A DNA stretch of 24,519 nucleotides. It comes from CAZWCX01 sp964632945. Its GTDB lineage: Bacteria; Planctomycetota; MHYJ01; WSZJ01; CAZWCX01. The stretch spans positions 1-24,519 of the forward strand of contig CAZWCX010000109.1 in assembly GCA_964632945.1 (NCBI GenBank), in the 5' to 3' direction. Positions within the stretch are counted from its first letter, which is position 1, and the number at the start of each line of letters is the position of its first letter. Below, one piece after another: positions 15,480-22,338 of this stretch. A program made the position numbers and the translations under genes. The notes under the pieces were generated by a model. It worked only from the letters and a program-made list of their open reading frames with translations, did no database searches and was not told where the DNA came from.

Positions 15480-16025
15480 CTAGCGGCGAGCGGCGACGAG
15501 GATGCCGTCGGCGGCCCCGTCGGCCCGCGAGGTCGGCCGCGTGAGTTCGAAGGCAGTCTCCGCCATCGACACGATTTCCTCGCTGCCCGGTCCCGGGGGG
15601 ACATAGACCCCGACGCTGGTGATGTGCACCGCGAGGTCCCCCGCGCGCCGGCGGGCGGACTCGACCATCCGCACGCGCACCCGATAGGCCATCCGACCCG
15701 GCATGGATGGGCCCGCGGAGACCGCTTCGACGCGCGTCTCGGTGCCCAGGGCGGGCACGACGCCGCCGGTGGCCAGGATGGCGTCCCAAACTTCCGGTTG
15801 GAATCCGCCGGCATCGGCGAGGCGGAGCAGAACGCCGCACGCGTGGTCCAGGCCCGCCTGCGCCAGGGCTTCCGCACAGGCACGATCCGGCGCCGGCGCC
15901 GAGGGCTCCGTATCGGGGAATCTCGCCGCCACGAGATAGGCGGCGGAGCAGAGGAAGAACAGGGAGAAGACGATCGCAGGAACCCACACGTTCCCTTCCC
16001 GCGATCCCGCGGAGGCCGAATTCAT
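15480..16025 (-). CDS. Single-pass membrane protein of unknown function, 181 aa
   Basis: A short polar N-terminus is followed by one membrane helix (VWVPAIVFSLFFLCSAAYLVAA, about residues 13-34) and an exported domain of about 145 residues with two cysteines near the start (RACAEAL and DHACGVL), a strand-rich middle (RMAYRVRVRMVES) and the tail DGILVAARR. The topology recalls minor pilin-like or PilX-like proteins, but no prepilin peptidase site is visible. The ATG at 16025 is preferred because it leaves a normal N-in helix; another ATG lies 7 codons upstream, and neither has a strong ribosome binding site. Next downstream on the same strand is the S24/S26-type peptidase gene, which could process this or another exported protein. 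That link is conjecture. Confidence 0.62.
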   Translation of the reverse strand: MNSASAGSREGNVWVPAIVFSLFFLCSAAYLVAARFPDTEPSAPAPDRACAEALAQAGLDHACGVLLRLADAGGFQPEVWDAILATGGVVPALGTETRVEAVSAGPSMPGRMAYRVRVRMVESARRRAGDLAVHITSVGVYVPPGPGSEEIVSMAETAFELTRPTSRADGAADGILVAARR

Positions 16026-16474
16026 GGTCGATACCGCCTGATGCAAAGGTTACCCGGGGCGCCCCGGCCGGGACGCGTTTCCGCGCCCCGCCGGGACAAC
16101 CCAGGGCCTCCTCCCGGGTTCCCCGGCAGCGTCGCGCCACCCGCGCAGGCCTCCCCCACTGATGTCGAGCCGGACGGTGAAGCCCGGTCCTGCCCTGCGC
16201 GTCTGGTGCGCCCGCTGCCCGGGAAACCCTTCCCACTTTCCGTTTTCGCGCGGCGACTCGAGGTCGTCGCGTCCGATGTCGTCGTCACCGCTCCCGCTGG
16301 AGCCCCCGCGATGGGACACTTCGACAGCCGGAGTGGAACTTGGATCCGCGCTTTCCTCCGCCGGGGAACCACGGCGAATCCGAGGAAGGAATCGAGGCGG
16401 GAAGGTTCCGGCGGTTTCTCGCGCAGAACTCGGCGGGACCGGAGCGGGGGGTGCGGACTTGGCGGCCGGCAAAC
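16026..16474. other. Non-coding stretch between the membrane protein gene and the RNA locus
   Basis: About 450 nt of GC-rich sequence. Open frames occur on both strands but are low-complexity Pro/Gly/Arg/Ser-rich and lack ribosome binding sites. I see no promoter pattern. It may hold the 5' leader of the gene starting at 16025. Confidence 0.4.
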
Positions 16475-16525
16475 AAAAAACCCGTCCTTTTGATTGCCGG
16501 CCTGAACCGCAACCAGAAGGACGGG
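16475..16525 (-). terminator. Intrinsic terminator, minus strand
   Basis: Read on the minus strand, a 15-position stem (16525-16511 with 16495-16481; one C-A mismatch and one G-U pair) with a 15-nt loop is followed directly by six U residues (16480-16475). This is the clearest rho-independent terminator in the window. It is not just behind any protein gene; it ends the RNA that starts near 16723. Confidence 0.85.
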
Positions 16526-16723
16526 CTTCCGGGCTGTCGACCCAAAGCGCCCTGTTCCCTGCGGCGGTCAGGCTGCCTCGAAGGCCTCGGATCGTGCCAC
16601 GCGCCAGGGTGGGGAGGTTGTCCACCCTGAGGCGATCACTTTCCGTCTGCCGGAGGCCCCGACCTCCCCTTCCCGCAGTTGCACGTTGCGGGTCGGCTGG
16701 GAGGGGCGTTGCGTCGTCAACCG
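16475..16723 (-). ncRNA. Candidate structured non-coding RNA, about 250 nt, 6S-like shape
   Basis: Bounded by a perfect sigma-70-type promoter (16730-16758) and an intrinsic terminator (16475-16525), with no credible open frame inside. Hand folding gives a long irregular rod: outer pairing 16716-16721 with 16536-16541, then 16704-16708 with 16548-16552; a central helix 16650-16658 with 16583-16590 (one bulge); and an apical 8-bp hairpin 16605-16612 with 16622-16629. Between the outer and central helices, the 5' strand can form a side hairpin (16672-16677 with 16687-16692). A closing stem, an asymmetric open region and an apical arm are the layout of 6S RNA, the RNA polymerase-binding regulator. 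I do not recognise conserved 6S, SRP, RNase P or tmRNA sequence blocks. An attenuated leader of a distant gene is the main alternative. Confidence 0.6.
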
Positions 16724-16729
16724 AGAATA

Positions 16730-16758
16730 ATTATACGCCTGGGCATGGGGTTTGTCAA
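16730..16758 (-). promoter_or_regulatory. Perfect-consensus sigma-70 promoter of the candidate RNA
   Basis: Minus strand TTGACA (16758-16753), exactly 17 nt, then TATAAT (16735-16730). It is the only perfect match to both boxes in the window, and its surroundings (16720-16900) are distinctly AT-richer than the rest. This strength is typical of stable RNA genes. Confidence 0.85.
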
Positions 16759-17058
16759 GGCGAAATCAGCGGCTCTCTCACGTTTTCGAGACGATGCGCT
16801 TTAGTCCTTTACTTGAAATGGCTTACGCAATCAATCCCCTTGCCAAGGAAACTCGTTTTTGTGCGTTTGTCTCATACAACAAACATGCATCCCCGTGTCA
16901 AGGCGTGGAGCCGGGGCGGGGAGTGGGCCTCCGAGCGCGCGGGGAGAGGGGATTCGGATCGCCTCCGGGGCGGGCGGGGGGGCGTGCGCGCAGGTTCGGG
17001 AGCCGCGGCCCTCACGGGGTTTCTTCGCCACCCGGAGGGCGGTGGGCCGAAAAGGAGA
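16759..17058. other. AT-richer upstream region and GC-rich intergenic DNA without a gene
   Basis: 16759-16900 is unusually AT-rich and may act as an upstream activating region for the RNA promoter; it contains a second TTGACA at 16901-16896 (minus strand) with no good -10 box. The stretch 16900-17058 is GC-rich, with no convincing frame on either strand. Confidence 0.4.
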
Positions 17059-17098
17059 CAGGCGCCGGCCAGGAGGAGATTGCCCCGGGCGGCGCCTG
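17059..17098 (-). terminator. Hairpin behind the PrcB-domain gene
   Basis: A perfect 9-bp inverted repeat (17059-17067 with 17090-17098) around a 22-nt loop, starting 28 nt past the stop at 17126. It has no U-tract. Probably a transcript end for the minus-strand gene. Confidence 0.35.
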
Positions 17099-17125
17099 CA
17101 GGTTGGATTCTCCGCGGGGTCGCGG

Positions 17126-18238
17126 CTATTCCTTGATCAACTCCAGTTCGACGCGAACGGGCGAAGTGAACGTCTCGCCGGAGTTCGCGAGCCACGAGCC
17201 GCTGCCCATGTGGCGGAAGCCCTCGGAGGTGATGATCGTCTCCCCGGAGGTGGAGTTGTCGCCGTTGAGGTCCTCCCAGACGATGACCGTGAACCCGACA
17301 TGCGGATCGGCATCGGTCATGCCGGGGACAAACTCCTTGGCGAAGTTACCCGTGAACTCGAGCGAGGACACGTTGCCCGGGAACATGCCCGGCCAGACGA
17401 AGTAGCGGGCGCGATCGTCCATCGAGAACGTCCCGACTTTGACCTTGCTGCCGTCCACGCCCGCGCCGAGGGTCACATGGCCGAGGACGATCAGGGAGTT
17501 CGGATGAGTCTGGAAGTCCTTCACGGTGAGGACGCGACCGACCTTGCCGTTGAAGTGGACCTTGCCGGTGGTCTTGACCGTGGTCGCCAGGACGAACGGA
17601 TTCGTGAGCGCCATGGTGACGATCGTGCCGGGCGCCGGGCTGGTGGACTTCGTGGTCACGTAGAGGGAGGTCCCCGACTTCTCCGTCTTGGTGATGGTGA
17701 TCGAGTAGCCGCCGGTGGGCTTCACGCCCGCGAAGGCCCCGACGACCTGGTGCTTCTTGAAATCGACCTTGGGCACGGTCGCGCCGGGCGCGTGCGTCCG
17801 GTAGAAAATCTCCCAGGTGTCGGCATCCCGGATGGCGATCGTCCGGTTGGTCGTCGGACCGGTGTTCCAGCTCGTGTGCGAACCCTGCGCCAGAATGCTG
17901 AACGGTACCGTCACCTTCCCGGAGGCGAGGACGGTCAAGTAGTAGACGTCCATATGGACGGCGCTGCCCGTGACCGCATGCTCCACCCAACCGGAAACCG
18001 TCACCTTCGCGCCCTCGTAGAGGCTCAGATCGTAATAGTCGCTCGAGAGCAGCGAGATCATCCCGCCCGAGGCGCTCGCAAGGTAGTGGGTGCCCTGCAT
18101 GTAGATGGAGAAACCGAGCGGCTGCACCGTACCGGTGGCGTAGTAGTAACCGGGGGTGAACTCGTGGGCCGAGGCCGGCACCGTCAGCGCGAGGAACAGG
18201 CACAGCGCGGCCAGGGTTCCACCAAAGCGTCGGATCAT
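17126..18238 (-). CDS. Secreted protein with PrcB-type domain, 370 aa
   Basis: The signal peptide MIRRFGGTLAALCLFLALTVPASA has a likely cut after residue 24 (PASA, then HEF). A PrcB C-terminal-type domain is seen at about 140-222: a W/Y start, VPKVDFKKHQVVGAFAG at 155-171, KPTGGYSI at 173-180, paired strands and a final ALTNPFVLATTVK. PrcB was first named as part of a secreted protease complex in Treponema; elsewhere the domain occurs in secreted proteins of unknown role. The regions before and after it are strand-rich; near 322-333 DLNGDNSTSGE resembles a calcium-binding acidic loop. The start is fixed by AGGAG before the ATG at 18238. No protease gene is adjacent. The role is probably extracellular or periplasmic. 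Confidence 0.78.
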   Translation of the reverse strand: MIRRFGGTLAALCLFLALTVPASAHEFTPGYYYATGTVQPLGFSIYMQGTHYLASASGGMISLLSSDYYDLSLYEGAKVTVSGWVEHAVTGSAVHMDVYYLTVLASGKVTVPFSILAQGSHTSWNTGPTTNRTIAIRDADTWEIFYRTHAPGATVPKVDFKKHQVVGAFAGVKPTGGYSITITKTEKSGTSLYVTTKSTSPAPGTIVTMALTNPFVLATTVKTTGKVHFNGKVGRVLTVKDFQTHPNSLIVLGHVTLGAGVDGSKVKVGTFSMDDRARYFVWPGMFPGNVSSLEFTGNFAKEFVPGMTDADPHVGFTVIVWEDLNGDNSTSGETIITSEGFRHMGSGSWLANSGETFTSPVRVELELIKE

Positions 18239-18740
18239 TCGCGTCACTCCTTCACCAATTCTGCGTCCGCAAGGCGAACCCATGTTCGCGATCGGAGTGC
18301 CCCGGGATTCGCAAAATTCGTTCCTCGCCAACGAATAAATTCGCCGCAACGATGGACGCAAAATCATATTTTACAATAGGATAAGATCACTACGAATCAT
18401 GACCAAGGGGATTCGTGGGCGGGTCCGAAACGGGTGTGTAAATCCTTGGACGAAGTGATCGGCAAGCGGACACTCGGGGAAAACGTCGGGGGTGTGTTCC
18501 CCCGAGTGGCATGACCCGCGGCCGTCCCCGCCCCGCAGGGGCGTCCGGTCGCAATGACGCGGCGCACCATGGGATGACGCGCCGCGGCAGCCGGTGCCGG
18601 GGCCTTCCCCCGGCGGTCGACGCGCCGTCTCCCGGCTGCCCCGCAATCTGCGCCTGGGGGAACCGCCCCGCCGGCCGCCGCGCGTGACGACCCGCCCGCC
18701 GAGGACCCTCCGACGCCGCGCAGGCAGGGTGTCTTGGATC
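18239..18740. other. Structured intergenic region without a gene
   Basis: About 500 nt between two minus-strand genes. The part near the PrcB gene is AT-rich; on the minus strand an AAATATGAT -10-like box near 18372-18364 could belong to its promoter, with no clear -35. A 7-bp inverted repeat lies at 18316-18336. Further right are a 9-bp stem (18471-18508), a 6-bp stem (18529-18543) and a Y-shaped set (18587-18639, with an inner 7-bp stem 18596-18614). These probably mark the 3' end of the transcript from 20024. No open frame looks like a protein gene. Confidence 0.45.
18587..18639 (-). terminator. Branched GC hairpin behind the hydrolase-fold gene
   Basis: The outer 8-bp stem 18587-18594 with 18632-18639 encloses an inner 7-bp stem 18596-18602 with 18608-18614. 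It sits about 100 nt past the stop at 18741 on the minus strand and has no U-run. Confidence 0.3.
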
Positions 18741-20024
18741 CTAACGACCCACGGAGATTTCCGCCCAGAAAGTCAGATCGGGGTCCTCGTATCGCCCCCA
18801 CGTCTTCAACAGCGTGGCGAGGTTGCACCGCACCGGTCCGACGGGCACAAGCTTGCCGTCCAGCTCCACCTCGACCGGCTGGTTCAGATCCGCAAGTTCC
18901 GAGTTCAGCAGCAGGACGACGCGGCGCACCCCTTCGGTCGTCAACTTGAACTTCCCCTTGGACGGGCGCTCCGCCTGGACGCGAGCGGTCTTGTCGGCAT
19001 CCCGAACCTCGATCCAGTAAACCGTCTCCGGCCAGGGAACCGGCGCAGGCACCACGATCTTCTGGGGCGGTCTTCGCGCCCAGACCAGCTGGTCCGGAAG
19101 GGCCACGCGCTTGAGTTTCGCGAAGTGACCGAAGAGTTCCTTCTGGACGTCGTTGAGGCTCTTGAAGTACCAGTCGGTCGTCAGCCCCCCGGGGATCTCC
19201 TTGTACTGAACTTTGTAACCGAGCTGTTTCAAGGTTTCCGCGGCCTTTCGGCTCGATTCCGGGGAGATCTCCTCGTCCTTCTCGCCGTGCCAAAGGTAGG
19301 CAGGGACGTGCATCGCCGCCTCGAGAATATCGTTGCCCGGGGCGAGATGGGCCGCCATCGGGGCGATCCCCGCGAAGAGATGCGGAAATCGCAGACCGTA
19401 GTACCAGGTCCCCGACCCGCCCAGGTTGTACCCGGCGAGAAAGATCCGGTCCGCATCCACGCTGTACGTCCGCCGCACCTGCCGCATGGTCTCGAAGAGA
19501 AGCGCATCCGTCTCGCCGCGATCCCACCAACCCGACGGCGCAAGCGGCGTCACGGTCAGATACCCCGCCCCCGGACCCGCGTTCGACCAGTCCTCGGCGC
19601 GATCGTACCCCTTGGTGCCGTGGAGAAAGATGAGCATCGGCACCGGCTTACCGGGCTTGTACGATCCCGGAACGCGCACCTGGTACGTCCAGGACGTCAC
19701 CCCGTCGGCCAACGTCAGGGTTTCCCGCCCCGAACCGCCCTTGGGCGGGGCATACCGGCGGCGCAGCTTGATCAGCTTGTCGGCGAAAGGCTGGAAGTCC
19801 TTCGGTGCGAATCCGTGGTACGCCGCCGCCGCCTCGACCAGTTTCGCGCGCGCGGGTTCGTCGGCATCGACGAAGTCCTTCAGGATGCGCTCGATTTCTT
19901 TTTTGTCCGTGGGCGTAACCGCACGCGGCGCATCTTCCTGGGCGATCACCCGACCAACCCCGAGCACACTCCACAGGATCAGCGTTGCCGCCGTCCACTC
20001 CCGGCCACCCCAACTCGCTTCCAT
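18741..20024 (-). CDS. Secreted alpha/beta-hydrolase-fold protein lacking the catalytic serine, 427 aa
   Basis: The N-terminal hydrophobic segment (about 11-29, ending VIAQ) is a signal peptide. A helical spacer (34-92) leads into an alpha/beta-hydrolase domain of the feruloyl-esterase/PHB-depolymerase-like secreted type: VPMLIFLHGT (about 128-137) supplies the oxyanion region, DADRIFLAGYNLGGSGTW (190-207) is the nucleophile elbow and WHGEKDEE (245-252) the acid loop. In the elbow, the expected G-x-S-x-G-G reads G-Y-N200-L-G-G, so the nucleophile is Asn. The usual catalytic His loop after a PG turn reads IPGGLTTDW, with no His. The C-terminal 120 residues form a strand-rich extra domain (PETVYWIEVRDADKT). 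The AGGAG before the ATG at 20024 fixes the start. It is likely a non-catalytic binding protein, though chemistry with other residues cannot be excluded. Confidence 0.82.
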   Translation of the reverse strand: MEASWGGREWTAATLILWSVLGVGRVIAQEDAPRAVTPTDKKEIERILKDFVDADEPARAKLVEAAAAYHGFAPKDFQPFADKLIKLRRRYAPPKGGSGRETLTLADGVTSWTYQVRVPGSYKPGKPVPMLIFLHGTKGYDRAEDWSNAGPGAGYLTVTPLAPSGWWDRGETDALLFETMRQVRRTYSVDADRIFLAGYNLGGSGTWYYGLRFPHLFAGIAPMAAHLAPGNDILEAAMHVPAYLWHGEKDEEISPESSRKAAETLKQLGYKVQYKEIPGGLTTDWYFKSLNDVQKELFGHFAKLKRVALPDQLVWARRPPQKIVVPAPVPWPETVYWIEVRDADKTARVQAERPSKGKFKLTTEGVRRVVLLLNSELADLNQPVEVELDGKLVPVGPVRCNLATLLKTWGRYEDPDLTFWAEISVGR

Positions 20025-20130
20025 CGGCTCCTCCCTCTCCGCCCGGCGCCGAGTCGACGCGGGACGGCCTGCGCCGGATTCACGTCCAATTCCCCCGCCG
20101 GGCCGATCGCTCCACCATCGGAAACCCGGC

Positions 20131-20160
20131 ATCCTATCCGCGGCTCCGGTCGGCGGTCAA
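20131..20160 (-). promoter_or_regulatory. Promoter of the hydrolase-fold gene
   Basis: Minus strand TTGACC (20160-20155), an 18-nt spacer and TAGGAT (20136-20131). The predicted start near 20124 gives a leader of about 100 nt. Confidence 0.55.
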
Positions 20161-20282
20161 CCTCCCCATGCGGGTCCCGGACTGCCGATGGCGAAGTCGG
20201 CTTCCCTCGGCCGCGACCCCGGAATGAACCTTCCCCGTTGCCGGTCGTTTGGGCCTGGACCGACCCCTGCCGGGAGATCGAC

Positions 20283-21521
20283 ATGATCACCGCCGCCTCG
20301 CTCCTGATCCTCCTGCTGGCTGCCGGGACGGACGCTCCGGCGGTGCGGCCGCGACCACCGGGGCTCGATGCGACCATTCCGGATCGCCGCCCGGACCGCT
20401 CCCGCATCTTCTCCCTCTTCCCATCCCATGCAAAGGAGAGGACTTCCGCCCGATGCGCATACCGACAGGGCGCCCACGAACACTCTCCTCGCTCCGCGGC
20501 GGCCTCCCCTACGCAAGACCCGGCGCGCGCCGGCCTCGGGTGGCTGGCCCGGCACCAGCGTGCGGACGGAGCCTGGGGCGCAGACGCGGTCCCGGAGGGG
20601 TGCGACGGCGAGACCGGTTTCGGCGGCAACCTGGGTCTGGGGAAACCGGGACGGACGGGGCTTGCGCTGCTGGCCTTCCTCGCCGCCGGCGAATCGCATC
20701 GCAGCCGGGAAGTGTTGCACGATCCTCGCCGACCCGACGACCCGTTGCGGGTCGCCCACGTGATGAAGCAGGGCTACCGGTGGTTGCTTCGCCACCAACG
20801 GGAGGACGGCGGATTCGTCGGCCCCGCGGACGACTCCGGGGCCTCCGGGGACGCCTTGGACCACGTGCTCGCCGCCTGCGCCCTGGTCGAGACCTACGAA
20901 GCGACCCTCTCCCCCCTCTTCGTGGATTCGGCGCGGCGGGCGCTCGCGTACCTCACCGATCGTGTGCTTCCGGATTCGAACGATCTCGACGCTCGGGTCC
21001 AGGGATGGGCGTGGCTGACCCTGCGATCCACGCGTCTCCTCGATCCGCAGCGCAAGAGCCTGCTGCTCGCGCAGATCGAGGAGCGTCTCGGCGACCCGTA
21101 TTCCGTCAACGACATGGACGCGGGCGTCGGGTTGGCCATCGCCTTCGAATCGGGAGACTTCCAGTCGCCCCGGACCCTGGCGCTGCGGGAGCGGTTGCTG
21201 CGATCTCTCCCGGACCGGGACCCTGCGGAGGGCGGCGGGACCCCGGAGTTCTGGTTCTTCAGCCGGCTCGCCCTCGACGGACTTCGTCCGGGCGACGGGC
21301 ATCTTCCGGATGCGGAACTGGCGGAGTGGGAGGAAACCGTGATCCGGACCCTGGAGGACCGTTCCCGTCGAAGCTCCGGGGCGTGTTCCCTGGGCAGTTG
21401 GGAGCCCGCGACCGGCGGAATGGGCGCGGGCGATCGAACCGCCACCACCGCGCTTCACGTCCTGACGCTGCGCGCGCGCGATTCGGGGCCGGGGTCCCGG
21501 TCCGCGCGCCGGGCCCGCTGA
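20283..21521 (+). CDS. Secreted alpha/alpha-toroid (squalene cyclase / prenyltransferase-like repeat) protein, 412 aa
   Basis: Begins with a signal peptide (MITAASLLILLLAAGTDAPA). From residue 83 the protein shows repeat units of the terpene-cyclase/prenyltransferase-like toroid: LGWLARHQRADGAWG (85-99) and YRWLLRHQREDGGFVG (165-180), followed by DALDHVLAACALVETY and the more divergent WAWLTLRSTRLLD and TATTALHVLTLRARD. The DxDD acid of squalene-hopene cyclase and the zinc ligands of prenyltransferases are not seen, so it is probably a carbohydrate- or protein-binding toroid, a class often multiplied in Planctomycetota. The region 21-80, before the fold, is Pro/Arg-rich. GGGAG lies before the chosen ATG; the frame is open for 1.7 kb upstream but overlaps an opposing gene there. 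Confidence 0.75.
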   Translation: MITAASLLILLLAAGTDAPAVRPRPPGLDATIPDRRPDRSRIFSLFPSHAKERTSARCAYRQGAHEHSPRSAAASPTQDPARAGLGWLARHQRADGAWGADAVPEGCDGETGFGGNLGLGKPGRTGLALLAFLAAGESHRSREVLHDPRRPDDPLRVAHVMKQGYRWLLRHQREDGGFVGPADDSGASGDALDHVLAACALVETYEATLSPLFVDSARRALAYLTDRVLPDSNDLDARVQGWAWLTLRSTRLLDPQRKSLLLAQIEERLGDPYSVNDMDAGVGLAIAFESGDFQSPRTLALRERLLRSLPDRDPAEGGGTPEFWFFSRLALDGLRPGDGHLPDAELAEWEETVIRTLEDRSRRSSGACSLGSWEPATGGMGAGDRTATTALHVLTLRARDSGPGSRSARRAR

Positions 21522-21589
21522 TCCATCGGGCGGAACGCCGGACCCGTCCCGGCCGGGACTCCCGGCGGAAGGCCGCTGCGGATGGAGGC

Positions 21590-21617
21590 TGGACAGGCCC
21601 GGGAAATCGCCGATAAT
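21590..21617 (+). promoter_or_regulatory. Promoter of the GmhB-like gene
   Basis: TGGACA, a 16-nt spacer and GATAAT, about 43 nt before the ATG at 21660. Confidence 0.4.
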
Positions 21618-21659
21618 GAGCGGCATGCCATTCCGAATCCGATCCGCCGGGGCGAGCCG

Positions 21660-22256
21660 ATGAAACGACCCTGCCTGTTTCTCGATCGCGACGGCGTGCT
21701 GATCGAAGACCTCGGCTATGTCGGCCGTGCGGAAGACGTGCGTCCGATCCCAGGCGCGTTCGCGGCCGTCGCCCGCGCCCGACGGGCGGGCCTGGCGGTG
21801 GTGGTGGTCACCAACCAGTCCGGCATCGGTCGGGGCTACTACGGCGAAGCCGATTACCGGAGGGTGCAGGCGGAGGTGGAAGCGCGCCTGCGCGCCGAAG
21901 GGGGCGGCCTCGATGGCGCGTACCACTGTCCTTTCCACCCCGAGGGACAAGAGCCGTTTCGCCATCCCGATCACGAGGACCGCAAGCCCAACCCGGGGAT
22001 GCTGCTGCGCGCCGCCCGGGAGCTCGGGCTCGACCTGGGACGCTCGCTGATGGTCGGGGACAAGCGCGGGGACCTCGAGGCGGGGGCGCGCGCCGGCGTG
22101 GGGTGGGTGGCGCTGGTTCGGACCGGCGAAGGCACGGCCGAATCGGCGTCGGTTCGCGCCGGCGACTTTGCGCCCGCGGAGGTGTGGCGGTGCGCCGACC
22201 TCGCCGAGGCGGTCGACCGGTTCCTGGCGCTCTCGCCGCCGCCGTGGGGATCGTGA
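21660..22256 (+). CDS. gmhB: D-glycero-D-manno-heptose-1,7-bisphosphate 7-phosphatase-like HAD enzyme, 198 aa
   Basis: HAD-superfamily phosphatase (HAD-IIIA, histidinol-phosphatase/GmhB type). GmhB removes the 7-phosphate in ADP-heptose synthesis for lipopolysaccharide or glycan. Motifs: D9-x-D11 in FLDRDGV, VVTNQSGIGRG (T51, N52), RKPNPGML with K109, and VGDKRGDLEAG (D134, D138). The substrate loop YHCPFHPEG is present (C90, H93), but the later zinc cysteines of E. coli GmhB (in CDCRKP) are replaced: here the sequence is DHEDRKP (H105, D107). The zinc site is therefore altered to Cys/His/His/Asp or absent. Length fits. The ATG at 21660 precedes the usual MKRPCLFLDRDG start. No other heptose gene is in the window, so a histidinol-phosphate or other sugar phosphate substrate remains possible. 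Confidence 0.82.
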   Translation: MKRPCLFLDRDGVLIEDLGYVGRAEDVRPIPGAFAAVARARRAGLAVVVVTNQSGIGRGYYGEADYRRVQAEVEARLRAEGGGLDGAYHCPFHPEGQEPFRHPDHEDRKPNPGMLLRAARELGLDLGRSLMVGDKRGDLEAGARAGVGWVALVRTGEGTAESASVRAGDFAPAEVWRCADLAEAVDRFLALSPPPWGS

Positions 22257-22338
22257 CCGGCGCGGTCGGCCTGCGAGTCCCTTGCCCCGGCGCGGGCCCG
22301 TGGCGGTCCGCCCGGGCTCCGGAACGCGGTCGCGCGCG

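Noticed and set aside
16050..16625. Minus-strand open frame overlapping the RNA terminator and the gap before 16025.
   Set aside because: Low-complexity Ser/Gly/Arg/Pro product, no ribosome binding site, and it reads through a strong terminator.
16605..16629. AGGGUGG on the minus strand recalls the T-box consensus.
   Set aside because: It is one arm of a self-contained hairpin, lacks the rest of the T-box sequence, and no aminoacyl-tRNA synthetase or amino-acid gene follows.
16861..16901. Second minus-strand TTGACA as a separate promoter.
   Set aside because: No -10 box of reasonable quality occurs 16-18 nt away; kept only as a possible upstream element.
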